Assembly (NCBI GenBank): GCA_033439265.1
Contig: JAVTVX010000013.1
Coordinates: 6,164,501 to 6,228,500, forward strand
Reading direction: 5' to 3'
DNA: 64,000 nt
Source: Dillenia suffruticosa
Taxonomy: Eukaryota; Streptophyta; Magnoliopsida; Dilleniales; Dilleniaceae
The translations under genes were made by a program, and so were the position numbers. Below, in pieces: positions 1-12,126 of the stretch. Below the pieces are notes generated by a model, which ran no database searches, was not told the origin of the DNA, and saw nothing but the letters and a program-made list of their open reading frames with translations. Within the stretch, counting starts at the first letter, position 1. Each line of letters opens with the position of its first letter.

Positions 1-354
1 TGTTTCCAATTGTGATTCCACACCGATTTGGAGCACGTGATTCAATCCAAACTGTCCAAATTTATCAGGCCGAATACATCCCACAAAGGTAATAAGTGAT
101 TTTCGCGTTGGGAAGTTCTCTTCTAATTTTTTACTTTAATGTGGAATTCGGCTCAGATACGAAACTCTGACAACTCTTTCCCTCAAGCATGATCGTCAAG
201 TATTGGGTGTTGGGGCTGGACAATTTCAAACTTTGTGTTTACGTGATTTTACTCGGATCAACCAATTATTCTAATCTTATCAAAACTTTGCTTTAAAGTT
301 AATAGTTCTCTCCTGCTAAAAGATAGAGGGGGGAAAAAAGATCTCGAACAAAAC
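1..354. other. Upstream flank of the strictosidine synthase-like gene
   Basis: No coding signal is seen on either strand. The stretch directly precedes the first ATG of the next gene and presumably holds its promoter and 5' leader. I could not assign a TATA box with confidence. Confidence 0.4.
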
Positions 355-2365
355 ATGCCAATGTCCAAATTTTCTGCAATCTTGAGCTTCACTCTGGCGA
401 CTTTGCTTGCTTTTACTCTTCAAATCTTTATCTTCTCACCAATATCTCCAGTCCCGCTTCAAATTCCCGTTGCTGTCTTTCCCACTTTTCCTCCCACAAG
501 CTATGACTTACAGGTAAAGACTCCAAAGAGACTTCTCTATTATTTATGTGCTATTTAAAAATATTATTTGTTATGAAAATTTTCCTTGTGACATTTTTCA
601 TGAGTTTGAGCGTCAAAGTTTCTGCACTAATATTAATGATCGAATATGTCCACTACATAATTTCCCAAACATTTTAAAAAATAATAAAAAGAAAGAAACA
701 TTTTTTCTCTGCCTCTAATCTTGTTTCTTTTGTTCCCCCCCCCCCACTATAATTCCTTTAGAGGGTAGTAAAACTTGGAGAGGGACTTCTGGATAAACCA
801 GAAGATGTATGTTTTGATGAGGAAGGAATGCTATATACAGCAACAAGAGATGGCTGGATTAAGACAGAATGCATAAAAATGGAAGTTGGGAAGATCGGAA
901 GAGGATCGGAGGTGATGCTTTGCTTGGAATCACACCGACCATCGCTGGAGAAGTCCTAGTATGTGATGCTGAAAAGGTAGTACGTTTATATAGCTGCGAG
1001 CCAGAATTGATGACTTTGAGCATATTTCTTTTGTTGGGCTTACGTTGTTTAATCTTATTTTTCATTTTATATTTTGTATCACTGTCTTGAAGTTAGAAGG
1101 CAAATTGGTGTTAGACAGCTCCTTTTTTCTGGTAGATTGGTTGAAAATTTTATATCATCCCAAACTCGCGAAACATTTTTACGATCAACAAAAAGCACCT
1201 GGAAGGAGATGTTTGAAACATCGGACTAATTGGAAGGTTATTATTTTTGTGTTGCAGGGTTTGTTTAAGGTTAGTGATGATGGTATAACTCTTGTTGCGT
1301 CACATGTCATTGGTTCGAAGATACGGTAAAATGTTGTATCCTTTTTCTCTTTAGTGCTGAAAATATCCTGTATAATTAATTCTGGCCCGACTTTCGATTC
1401 ACCATCGGATTTTTTGGACATGTTTCCCCTTGTGCCTTTGTTTTCTTCGCCACTCCAAATACATCACTTCCACCCAGAGGTTCATATCAAGAGTGTCCTT
1501 GCCATCAAAAAAATAGAGTTTCTCTTTTTAAGGAAAAATAACTTTTTGACTGGTTGATAATTGAGGGATCAGGTTTGCAGATGATGTAATAGAAGCATCA
1601 GATGGCACAGTGTATTTTAGTGTAGCAAGCACCAAATATGGACTCCAAGATTCGTTTATCGACTTGCTTGAGGCCAGACCTCATGGTCAGCTTCTCAAAT
1701 ATGATCCAATCTCCCAAGAGACTTTAATCCTTATTGATGGTCTCTTGTTTGCAAATGGTGTTGCACTCTCCAAGGATGAGGATTTTTTGGTAGTCACATG
1801 GAGGTAAGCAACATTCCAACATAAATATTTGTGGAAGAACAATGTAACCTAAATATCTTGGTTGTGGTTGGTCAGGTGGAGGTGCCTAAAGCACTGGCTG
1901 AAGGGAAAAAACAAAGGAGAAACTGAAGTTTTCGTGGACAATCTTCCCGGTGGACCTGATAACATCAATCTTGCACCCGACGGCTCATTTTGGATTGCAT
2001 TTGTAAAGGTATTATTAATTCTAAGCTCAAACCGATTAAGACTGGTACCAAAATGACAGCCAAAACTTACTTGGAAGATGCATTTTTTGCCACAGTTGAC
2101 ATCTGATGGACTGGAGTTCATCCATACCTCAACAACTTTGAAACGTTTGTTTGCATCATATCCCAGCCTGTTTCCCCATTTCACAGGCATGAAGAAGAAA
2201 GCAACAGCAGTCAATGTGGCAGCTGATGGCAGCATAATCAGGAAATTGGATGATCCTGATGGAACCGTAATATCCTACGTGACATCTGCATTGGAATACG
2301 AGGACCATCTCTACCTGGGAAGCCTCAACACCAACTCTGTAGGGAAGTTGGCGTTGAAGAAGTAA
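355..2365 (+). CDS. Strictosidine synthase-like (APMAP-type) gene, six exons, with an apparent 2-nt frameshift in exon 2
   Basis: The product resembles plant strictosidine synthase-like / adipocyte plasma membrane-associated proteins: six-bladed beta-propellers, usually with an N-terminal signal anchor, entering the secretory pathway. Most members are not true strictosidine synthases. Read exons: 355-513, 762-976, 1258-1325, 1573-1803, 1876-2008 and 2096-2365, all with GT-AG borders and compatible phases. Residues 8-35 or so form a hydrophobic anchor. Recognisable family blocks are KPEDVCFDEEGMLYTATRDG, FADDVIEASDGTVYFSVAST, LLEARPHGQLLKYDP and YVTSALEYEDHLYLGSLN. In exon 2 the frame breaks: after the block ending GWIK (base 863) two extra bases (864-865) must be skipped to enter RMHKNGSWEDRKR; otherwise a stop follows near the end of the exon. 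A CE pair normally found before TW in exon 4 is also missing. It is either a young pseudogene or an assembly error; the rest of the frame is open. Confidence 0.8.
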
Positions 2366-2868
2366 TGATTTCAGAGTAATTCCCTGATTGAATTAAGGAT
2401 AAATGTAACTGCAGTGCCTGCCCTTGTTTATTGCTGGTTTTGACTGTAACTAAGTGCACTTACTGGACCGATCTTACATCACTGCAAACCCATGAAGTTT
2501 TTAACCAGCCCCAATTACATTAGGCCAGCAGCCTCGCACACAACAGTTCAATGGAAACGTCCAAAGACCTTTTGAGGGCAATTTGATGTGAATGAGTTTA
2601 CTGAGAACGACATAATTGTTCAGGCAGAGTAAGAGTAAATATGATTTTACAACAGTTTTCCAAAAGAAGCCATTAATTGGATAAATACTTAGAATCATAT
2701 CTTAGTACACATAACAATCTGCGAACAACCGGAGAACATGATCTGGCGCCTTTTTAATTTCAAACATGAGGTGGTCTCACAGTCTCTCTCCTCTCACTGT
2801 ATAAAACTGGTGTACAGAATTCAATGGCCCGCAAGAGCTTCCCAGGAAGTTTTGAGTAACAGTAGTCA
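2366..2868. other. Intergenic space between convergent gene ends
   Basis: About 500 bp separating the stop of the strictosidine synthase-like gene from the stop of the proteasome gene on the other strand. It must hold both 3' UTRs. I see no open frame that looks real and no repeat. Confidence 0.5.
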
Positions 2869-5800
2869 CTAATCACGCTCACTTATGGCTGTCAAGTGCT
2901 CATCAATCTCCTCCGTCGACAACACTCTGAAAACTGGATTTTCTTTCCGCACGACTCCAACCTTCAAGCATTAAACATGATCACTTTACTTGTTCCAAAA
3001 TTAAACAAAAGCAATCAATCCAACTCCACCATGACTTTCTGTGATGCTAAGAATTGAAAATCTCAAAAAACAAAGTAACATGTCCCTTGTGCCATGCACC
3101 AAAGATGAAGAAAAATCAAGATAACTCTTTATCATAGAAGCTCCTTTAACAATTGAAACCGTACTATTGTGGTAGAAGATGGACCCCAGAAAATAGTGTA
3201 AATTACAAGCAAAAGAGTTCTACTGGTAGATAAATACCTCAATCTCGGTGGCCTTGAAATCCTCTTGCAGGACAGATTGGAGAGCAGAAATTGCAGTCTA
3301 ACAGGTATCCATTGCATTAGAAGGGGGAAAAAGGAATTAATTGCCTTATAACATTCGCAGTAGTAACCACGACAGAAAGAAAACATGAGAAAGAAAAGAA
3401 AAACATTTGAATTGAAGGCTAAGAATTTCAAAATCTCACGAAACATTGCTATAAAGAGGCCGTGATCAATCAAACCATGCAAGAAATGGACTTAGCAAGG
3501 TAGTTTTACAGTTCCACCACCTCAAATTGAAGGAGATTTGGACGTGTGCAACTCTTAGGCCTCATGTTTCTAGAAAATGGTTTATAACAGGCCCAAAGGG
3601 CCTGGACAAAACAGGAAAAGCTGGAATTTGCGATTTAACCCCCCAAACCTCATAGTCCAAGGAGAAAACCTATTGCCACTCAGCCAAGAAGGCAGGTAAT
3701 GTCATAAATAATGCCTCTGGCGCTCAAAGCAGGTAATTTTGTATGCCACCGTAGTCTTTTTTATCTTAAATTGTCACTGTGCCATACAGGAGGGGAAGTT
3801 TGAAATATAAAAATAATTAAAACACCTCTCTCAAATGCTTGAGCTTTTGGAGTGGGTCTCACAAAATCTAAGATATTGGCATCAATGTTATGTTGTGAAA
3901 CTAATGTAAAGTCTGAACAGGGAGGTAGTGAAACTACAAGGTATACAAACAGGGAAGAATCAGAAAATACAGTATTTTTCAAAGTATTGACTGAAACGAA
4001 AGCCAGTTAATCAAATAAAGCAGGGGGACAAAATGGAGTAAAAAATTCACCAGTCAAGCTGACATTACTATCCAAGGGCAAAGACAGGATTAACCTACCT
4101 GCACTGTTTCCTCATAGGAGAAAGCAGGATCATTCTTCATTTTCTTCTCTAGAAAATTAATTGCCTCTTGCTCCTTTAAACCAGCACTTGTTGCCTATAA
4201 TAATGCAAGAAAATGATTTTTATATATATCAGAATATGAGACATAAAGATCTATTATCCTTCTGTAACACGGAATGGTTCAAAATCTCTCAAAAAAAGAG
4301 TATAAGCATTGAACATCTATAAAGCATACATAATTTTCAAAAAACTTATGTTGCTTGTCTAATCATAATTCATACAAAAATGTTGGCCAAGCAATTTTTA
4401 CAGGATAATAGTTAATGATGTACGAGACCCAAAAAATTTCAAGGAAAAAAATAGAACTGGAGTTACTACATTGAATTTTTTGTGTCAATTGGCCATGTTT
4501 CACTTCATCTCAATTTAAGGTCTTGAAAATGGTGTATTTAGCATTTTCACACCCAACGACAAATAAAGAAGTGACAAAAAAAACTCTCAGCAGATGCATA
4601 TTGAAGTCCCAAAGTGGGATTATAAATGTCAATATACCAGAACACTAAACACAGACAAAAATATAAAGATGCAGAAATTGGCTAACAAAATATATTACAA
4701 AGATATTTCAAATCATTTGTGGATTACCTTGTGACCATAGAAATGGCCAGCTGGATCACACTTGAAGAGTTGAGGCCCATACTCCTCATCAATACCCAAA
4801 ATCATGGCAACTGCAGTTGAAAATTTAAATGTTAGTGGGAGAAAAACAATCAAGATCTCAAAACTCCCACCTAAGTAAGCATTACTTTCAATTTTTAAAA
4901 AAGAATGCCAAAAATATTGAAGAGAGAAGATGCAGACCTACTCCAAGAGGCCTCATATAAGCATGCTGGGTATAAACCTGTGACTTGTCAGCTATCCTGG
5001 CATGATTAAAAAGTGTTATAATAAGTTGATAATGTCATCATAAAATAAATAAGAACACGTTCGCGAGAATCAAAGAGATGACAAAAGAAATAGCATATGG
5101 GATAAGATGCAAACACACTAAATTTCCTAGGAGAAACAAGCCAAAAAAAATGAGTTGATGAACTTGAAAGGGTATAAACAAATGTACCAACATTACCAGC
5201 CACAACCCTCTTACTTGAAACTTATGAAGCTTGGACATCGAAACCAGGACATTAGGTGGTGTTTAAGTTCCGTATCCTACACAGCCAATCATTTCTAAAA
5301 ATGTGACTATGATGTAGACTGAAACCATAGAACTAAAGCATTCTTCCATCGGTCCAGTTAAAAGTTAAAATAAGATCGAAAGCCGCCCACTAGTTCATGA
5401 CCTAGACATTCTTTTTCTTTCTTTTTCTTGTCCCCTGCAGGAAGGGGGGTGTACTGAACCCCAGAAAATTTTTGTATTTCTAGCTTAGGGGAACTCACCA
5501 TCACCAGAATCTCAAGTACTCTTCAACATCAATAATCATCATGTGTACCTTTATGCTTAATTTAGTTATTCATGGTTTCTCAAATGCAAAGGAATTTCTT
5601 AACAGGCCAGAAGGATGTCAGGGTAAAACAAAGATAGTGATATTCTGTTCAAAAAGAGGCAACTGGAGAATGCAAGAGCAACATTTCATCCAAAAGACTA
5701 CAGTTTTAGAAGATGGTCCATTACCTTAACAAGCCAACAAAAGGTGCTGGAAGAATTCCCAACCACTAAAACATTCATAAAAATGCATATAATTGAGGGA

Positions 5801-8800
5801 AGACCCTCAATACTTAATAAATGGATTAAATGAAAGACAGAGCTCAACAAAGATTTAACATAATCAAGTTTCAAACTTCTTTTCCTAAAGCCTTTGAGGA
5901 ATTAAACCTTGTCAGACAATATTAAGAGGCCAACTCAAAATGCTCCTTTCCTTGTAGGTTCAACATTTTTGTTTCAAAGGACAAAATTAACTAAAGAAAA
6001 ACTCTCCTTTCAATCAAGCGGATTGCATCCTCAGCTCATTCTCTCCTAACACTATCCTTCACAAGCCCATCTTATGTGTATGTAGTAGCATTACCTTTAT
6101 TAATTATGGTATTTAAAATCTACCAAGAGATCAGCACATAATAATTCATTCCATACAATTTAAGGACAAAATCACAGTACCATCTGGCCAGTACATCTAC
6201 AGGCATTTCATATCCATATTTGAAACGAAACTCGGCAGCCTCATTTCTTGCTTGTTGTACCAGCGTCCTAGCATCAGCTGTAATATGAGAAAGGGCTCAT
6301 AAGTATGACCACAGGACTCACTGGCAAATATGCAGTCAAGACCACAACAGGGGATGCATTAACAGAGACCATGTTAAAACATAAAACTGGAAATGCTGGA
6401 TAAGATGAAAAGTTATCTAAGTGTCAATTATAAAACAACCAGGTTTGGAGTAATATCACTGGATTTTTTTTGGGGGGGGGGGGGGGTTGGGAAGGGACCT
6501 GTGATAACAAAAGCCATGGAAAGAAAAAAAGGGTAAGAAAAAATTCTCAAGTGAAATTCTGGTATGGAAATATGAAGTTACAAAATCCACTATCAAAGCA
6601 TAAACATAAACATACAACACCCGTACAAATTAACACAAAGGCATTTTCAGGTAATACTTTCAAAAGTTTCTAGCTTTTATTTGTCACCAGTAGTAATGAT
6701 ATTTTCTTTTATTGCGACTTCTTTATAATGCGTATATGATCCAGATTACGTTGATTTGATTCTTTTTTTTTTTTCAATATTTTCATAAGCCATCACTATA
6801 ACCAATTACATCATCCTTGATTCTTCATATTTTATTGGGCAAAATATTATGCACATAAATACAATGTGTCGATCAACTTGATATATAAATGTCCTACGAC
6901 AATGAACCATAAATGCGTGTCAATCACCATAGATGAGGACTGAAGATTTAATCTTGTAACAATTAATTCAGGGACAATGGTTTGTTGCTTGGCTTTGGGA
7001 CAGGCCACTGAGTGGTTTTTACGTTAAGGTTTTCTTTCCCCTGAATTGAAGGAGACGGGTGAGATATACTTTACTTAGCAAGCTCTAAAGTTAGAACAAG
7101 GAGCTAAGTAAAATTTGCCTTATGTAACAAATGACAGCACCTTAGTACCCCAGTGATGCAGAAGCATTCAAGAAATTAGAAAGTTTCTAGTTTTTATTTT
7201 CTATTAGTTTAATTTCTTCATTTAGCTTTCTATTTAGAAAGTTTCTAATTTTGTGATTTTGTTTCCATTCTATTTGATTAATTATGAAGTTTTAATTAAT
7301 TAGAAAGTTTCATTCTAAAATTAAGATTTTTGGTAATTAGTATAAATAGAACAGTATTCACATTATAATGGTATAGTTTCTCTCTTAATTCAGAATTGAA
7401 TTGGTTCCTAAAATTTAATTACATTCTCTTGTTCCAATCACGATCACCTATTCTAGCCCCAATTGTTCAGATCTAATTTTGCTAAACTCTTCCACTGCTC
7501 ACCCAGCCACCAAACTCCAGAGGAAAGCAAGGAAGACCACCCTATCCCATAGAAATAATGCAAAAGAAAGTGATCATTAAAAATCTAAATACTCCACTTC
7601 CAACAAAACATGCCGCAAAACTGGCAATCTTGTGATAGAGATGCTAAAAAATATATTCCTAACGGTGCAAGAAAGAAGTGGCGAAGGAATAAACGATTGT
7701 GATAATCACTGCTGCTTTTGCAACTGCTTCAGCAAATACCACAAATATAAGGAATAAAGCTCTATTAAACTCCTTTCCTTACACTCAATCCCGATGCAAA
7801 CCTAAAAGAACCTTTGACTTGAAAAATTTTTTTTTCTTGCAAATAGGGCCACCTAAAAGGAGATAAAGAAAAGGTCACCTTAAATCATGAGGAGGAGATC
7901 GAAAAATGATTTTTGACAGGAGAATCCTTGTGTATGAGTGTCCAAAGCCTTCTATTGGATATAAGAAGAAAAAAGTGCAGACATGAGCTTTGACATCGTT
8001 ACCAGTCTTAAAATCCAAACCATTGGACAGTTTCTTATTCCAAATATCTCTACCACACAAACACTTAAACCCACAGAGATGTATTTAAAAGAGCTCACAT
8101 GAGTAACATCAGTACGCATCTTAATAAGCAGACCAGTTTCTGTACAGTTTACTTATTCCGAATATCTTTACCACGAGGAGTTTATTTCTTAGGGGGTTAC
8201 CAAAAGAAAATTGTTTTTAAACACTAAAACTGAGCCCCAACCTACCTTCATCTTTGCAAATACGTTACCCAATTAGGAAAATGATGTTTCCACTCACTAT
8301 ATGTTCTTAGGTAAAGAAAATCGCTAGTCGGTTTGTCCATCTACTCAACTTCTTTAATTTAGTTTGGCATAATAACACACTGCGGACTTATATTACGGAT
8401 TTCTCAATCAAGGATCTCTATTAATTTTAATGCCAATTGAGGACCTAAACTTTTAAATTTGTCCCATTGAGAAACTTCATCAAGGGAGCAAACAGCAAGG
8501 CCCACGGGATAAACAGTCAGATAGACAAATTGTCTCATTTTTATTTGCTCGATGGCTAAGCCAAAATTTAAATATAGGTCAATTAAAAAGAAAGAAAAAT
8601 CATGGCATATCTTAGCCTAATTTCTCATCAATGTTATTCAAAAGTACACAACCCTCCCTCCACCCCCTCCAAAAATGATGACTACGAATTCAAGCCACAG
8701 CCAATGGTTTTGCAAAACTGTACTATCATATCATTGCAGATTATTAATACATGCGTTCCGTTATTAAGGAAATATTCCCCCGTGGCAAAGCGAAAATGAG

Positions 8801-11800
8801 GCCAAAAATTGCAGAGTATCCAAAGCGATGGCTACCACAAGAATGGAGCCTCATCAGCTTCTAAGCAAGTTTAACCAATCCAACTACAGCCAGGACAAAG
8901 GATCAGTAATCACCTATGATAATATGAACTGATCTTACAGCAACTCTGATCCAGTATCCAAATGCCAAGTATGGTAAAGGTAGGAATGTCAATGTTTTAC
9001 AGAGAGGCGTCGGTCATGAAAGAGTCTCTGGTGTCAATTGATTTCTGGGAGAAGCCTAAGATTGGTTAATTGATTCTGGGAGAGAGAGGCCAAAGTTCTG
9101 TATACGAATTGGGATAGAGAGAGTGGGATTGGTGATGAGCAGTTGAATTGGCAAGGAGGGATATGCGAGTCAGCGCAGTATTCCAAATAGGTTGTGTTGT
9201 TTTCAGGTAATTATGAGTCACAACATTTGACAAATCATGTCATTAGAATTTTGTGTTATTTTAAACATATAATTTTAAATTTGAATTTAAATAATCTTTA
9301 AATAAAAAAGAATTGTACTATATGTAATAAAACATATACAGCAACTCCGACAATGAGAAACCAATAAAGAACCGCTCCCAAGCTAATAGAGGGGAATGTT
9401 ATATAGACAGGCAAGGATAATGCACACCAAGAAAGAAAAGCATACTTCCACCCATTAACCTCCAACTAATACTATCCATGACCAGATCCAAAAAAACCAA
9501 CACTTCTGGATTTCCTCCCAAAGGAATTCGTAAATAAGAAACAGGATAGTTCCTTTTCATACGATTGACAATAGCTACCAAATTGTCTACTGTCCTAGAA
9601 ATATTTATGCCAAGTAGCTTACTTTTAGTCATATCAATCTTATGCCTCAATACTTCCTCAAAGATGTTTAGAATGGTGATCATATTCCTCAAACCACCAC
9701 CATACAACAAATTAAGCCTTAATCCCAAATTTTGGGCATAGATTTTTTTTTTTTTTTTTGTACACAGGAGAGCCTCAAACTCGAGACCTTTAAGGGTAAG
9801 AGGATAGCACCAGTTGAGCTATAGCTCATTGGTACAAATTGAAAAAAAATGATAGAATCAACCACAAATTGAAGGGGAGAAACGTAAACTTCTTTAGCTC
9901 CCACCCTAAGATTAAAAAAACATTCGCCCAAGCACCTCTCCTAGCTCAGTGGGTCCATCACAAAAGTGAAGAAGAAAGGAGAAGCAGAGTATTTTCCCTA
10001 ACCCATGAGAAGCTGAAAAATCAACTTCTAGGCTCTCCATTAACGATGACAGAAAAAGAAGCTGCACATAGACAGCCTTTTATTAATCCGTGACCAAAAT
10101 CCTGCATTTTGCAACACCTTATCTAAGAAATTTCAACTAACCAATCATGAGTCTTTTTAAAATCCAACTTCAGAACTACACCCTTATCATGCTTCATAGC
10201 ATAGTCAAATATCTCATCAGCTTCCATGGCTATATCATGAATGAAAGGACTCTAACAAAAGAGATGGTATCATCAGGCAGCTCAAATAATCCATTATCTA
10301 AAACCAATTCGATCAAAACTAGCGGTAAGGGTAATAAGTCTAAAGCTTTTTACTTTCAAGAGGCAAGTTTTCTTAGGAGTAAGGTTTACAAAATCAAATT
10401 TCATACTCTTACCAAACACCTCATTGATATTTATATAAAAAAAATTTTAAAAAAAAAAACCTCGTTGATCTAAGCAAATCCTTACATATGACATCCAAAA
10501 AATTCTAAATGAAAGTCATGGTAAAACCATCACGACCCAAGGGCTTCATCCCTATCAGAATCAAAGACTGCTCCATGAATCTCATCCATCTCAAAGGGTC
10601 TCTCTAGCCAAGAGGCTTTAAAACTCCCTATTGGATGCCACTCAAGACCTTCAATCATAGAACATTCTCCCTCCTCCTGAATATACACTTCCTTATAGAA
10701 GCTGGAAATGGTATCTTCAATAGAGGCAGGATTCATACTAACATTTCCCATGTCATCCTAGCTCTCTATTGGATGACACTCAAGACCTTCAAACATAGAA
10801 CATTCTCCCTCTTTCTGGGTATCCACATCTTTATAGAAACTGGTAATGGTATCTTCAATAGAGGCAGGGTTCATAATATTTCCCACGTCATCCTAGCTCT
10901 CTAATAGAACCCCTTTGCCTCCTACCATTGGAAACTAGCTCTTATACTCTAGAAGAGTGCTCCTTGTACTTCGAGTTGGTTTCCACAATCAAAACAAATA
11001 TATCTAAGTGCAAATTGAAGCCAATGGGAGATAAGAGGGGATGATAATGAAGACACTTTAACGAGAAATTTTTGTCAAAAGCTTCACACCACCTATTTGG
11101 GAGTCTAGGAGGAAATCATGATAGTAAGACTATCTGGTATGTGACTTGTTTTTCTTTCTTTTTTCTTGGCAAAAACTGTGGGGAGAGCCAAGTAGGGCAA
11201 AGGAACCCCCGCTGAACATACCATATAAGTTCCCACACAGCTACAAGAATCTCCACTTGAACTATAGCTAATCGAGCAAGGCTGGGGGCTGTAGTCACAT
11301 CAAGATGCTAGAGGTCCATAACCAACACTGCCACTGACTTTTGACCTTGTAAAATATGCAGTACTATCCTTCAAAACACAAGGCTACCATGTGATTGATC
11401 TATCTAGACGTAGAGGTTAATTAGAAATTCCAATGTCAGTCTAAGAACACATTATCCTTTTCCCAAAAAAAAAAGTAATACATACACGAAGCAAAACACT
11501 CTGAAAAGATATTCTACATGTACATTTCTGTATGTAATTGCTCACGATTTTCAGTGTTTCTTAAGGTTGAATCCCCTAGACATAATAAATTCAAATTTCA
11601 ATACAGCTAAACAGCCAACAAAATGTACAAGCAAGTTAGTCAGTCTTCACATATCGGAAAAATTAAAAAGGAAAGTCCTAGAAAGCAAACCTGTCATGCC
11701 AGTAGCCAAAAGTCCAAGGTACTTGGTAATCGGAAAGAGATGAGAAACACTAGTCTGATCCAAAAGCTTGTCCTACAGAGCAAAAAACAAGACCATTACT

Positions 11801-12126
11801 CAGAATGAAAAATCACCACAATCAAACCCTATAGCAAGCAAAGACACTCACCGGAACCTTCTTCTGAGTGACGACACAGACGGACTCCTTTCCCCGAACG
11901 CCAATAGAGGTTATACCAGCAGCTTTAACAGCCTTGAAAGCATACTCTGATGAACAAATCGCAGAATTGGAGAGATTTGAAAATGTAGAAAACCTAATCG
12001 GAGAAAGAAGAAGAAGACGATTCAGATCCGACGGAAGAGAGAAATCTTACCGACTTGGAAAAGACGACCTTCGGGAGAAAAGATCGTGATGTGACGATCA
12101 TATCCAGCTCCACTTCCTCGACTCAT
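2869..12126 (-). CDS. PAA1: 20S proteasome subunit alpha type-6 (PAA), nine exons
   Basis: This is a structural alpha-ring subunit of the 20S core proteasome (ubiquitin-dependent protein breakdown, cytosol and nucleus). Alpha subunits lack the catalytic threonine. Exons read on the minus strand: 12126-12051, 11946-11852, 11772-11691, 6277-6181, 4996-4938, 4810-4728, 4194-4099, 3297-3238 and 2961-2869. They sum to 741 nt, giving 246 aa, which matches the usual length of the plant protein. The N-terminus [20 protein letters not shown] followed by RLFQVEYAFKAV is the alpha-type signature. Internal blocks include [40 protein letters not shown] and the C-terminal end [11 protein letters not shown]. 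All exon junctions keep phase and no lesion is seen. Intron 3 (6278-11690) is 5.4 kb and full of transposon debris; the others are ordinary in size. It converges with the gene on its left. Confidence 0.96.
6472..6486 (+). repeat. G homopolymer run in intron 3 of the proteasome gene
   Basis: A run of about 15 G follows a run of T. It lies in the large third intron, near its 3' end. Such runs are error-prone in sequencing and could form a G-rich structure in single-stranded DNA. No function is claimed. Confidence 0.7.
7126..7450 (+). mobile_element. LTR-like retrotransposon remnant in intron 3
   Basis: The stretch starts near TGTAACAAATGACAGC. It has repeated AGAAAGTTTCTA motifs, a TATAAATAG promoter-like box around 7340 and a leader-like tail ending in a CTATTCTAGCCCCAATTG segment. 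This layout is typical of a plant LTR. No coding part is attached, so it would be a solo or partial LTR fossil. I cannot define its exact ends or a target duplication. Confidence 0.35.
9741..9840 (-). mobile_element. tRNA-derived SINE inserted in the LINE
   Basis: Read on the minus strand it begins with a tRNA-like A box (GAGCTATAGCTCAACTGGTG), has a B-box-like segment (GGTCTCGAGTTTGAGG) about 30 nt further on and ends in an A tail (the T run at 9741-9757). A pol III promoter with an A tail is the hallmark of a SINE. It falls between two blocks of LINE reverse transcriptase, so it is younger than the LINE. Confidence 0.7.
10612..10897 (-). repeat. Tandem duplication (about 135-140 bp unit) within the LINE
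   Basis: The segment from about 10620 (CTCCCTATTGGATGCCACTC) recurs from about 10758 (CTCTCTATTGGATGACACTC). Both copies run through the [19 protein letters not shown] coding block and end near TCCCATGTCATCCTAG / TCCCACGTCATCCTAG. The copies differ at several bases, so the duplication is old. Confidence 0.8.

Larger units (their letters stand above)
9390..11060 (-). mobile_element. Degraded LINE (L1-type non-LTR retrotransposon) in intron 3
   Basis: Minus-strand frames carry L1-type reverse transcriptase blocks. 9399-9728 has [20 protein letters not shown] followed by [14 protein letters not shown], the region after the palm. 9850-9935 has a [14 protein letters not shown] block that matches the catalytic HLQFADD segment with substitutions. 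10160-10260 has [18 protein letters not shown], an early palm motif. 10530-10751 has [14 protein letters not shown] and [17 protein letters not shown], from the region upstream of reverse transcriptase. Many stops and frame changes show it is long dead. It reads in the same direction as the host gene. A SINE interrupts it at about 9741-9840, and part of it is tandemly duplicated at 10.6-10.9 kb. Confidence 0.8.

Noticed and set aside
9757-9838. Possible tRNA gene on the minus strand
   Set aside because: A and B boxes are present, but no acceptor stem is formed and an A tail follows, so it is a SINE.
11110-11300. Possible third SINE type in PAA intron 3 (T run, then AGGGCAAAGGAACCCCCGCT), with a vaguely similar stretch at 5410-5490
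   Set aside because: The two stretches share only a T-rich start and a GAACCCC word, and promoter boxes are not convincing.
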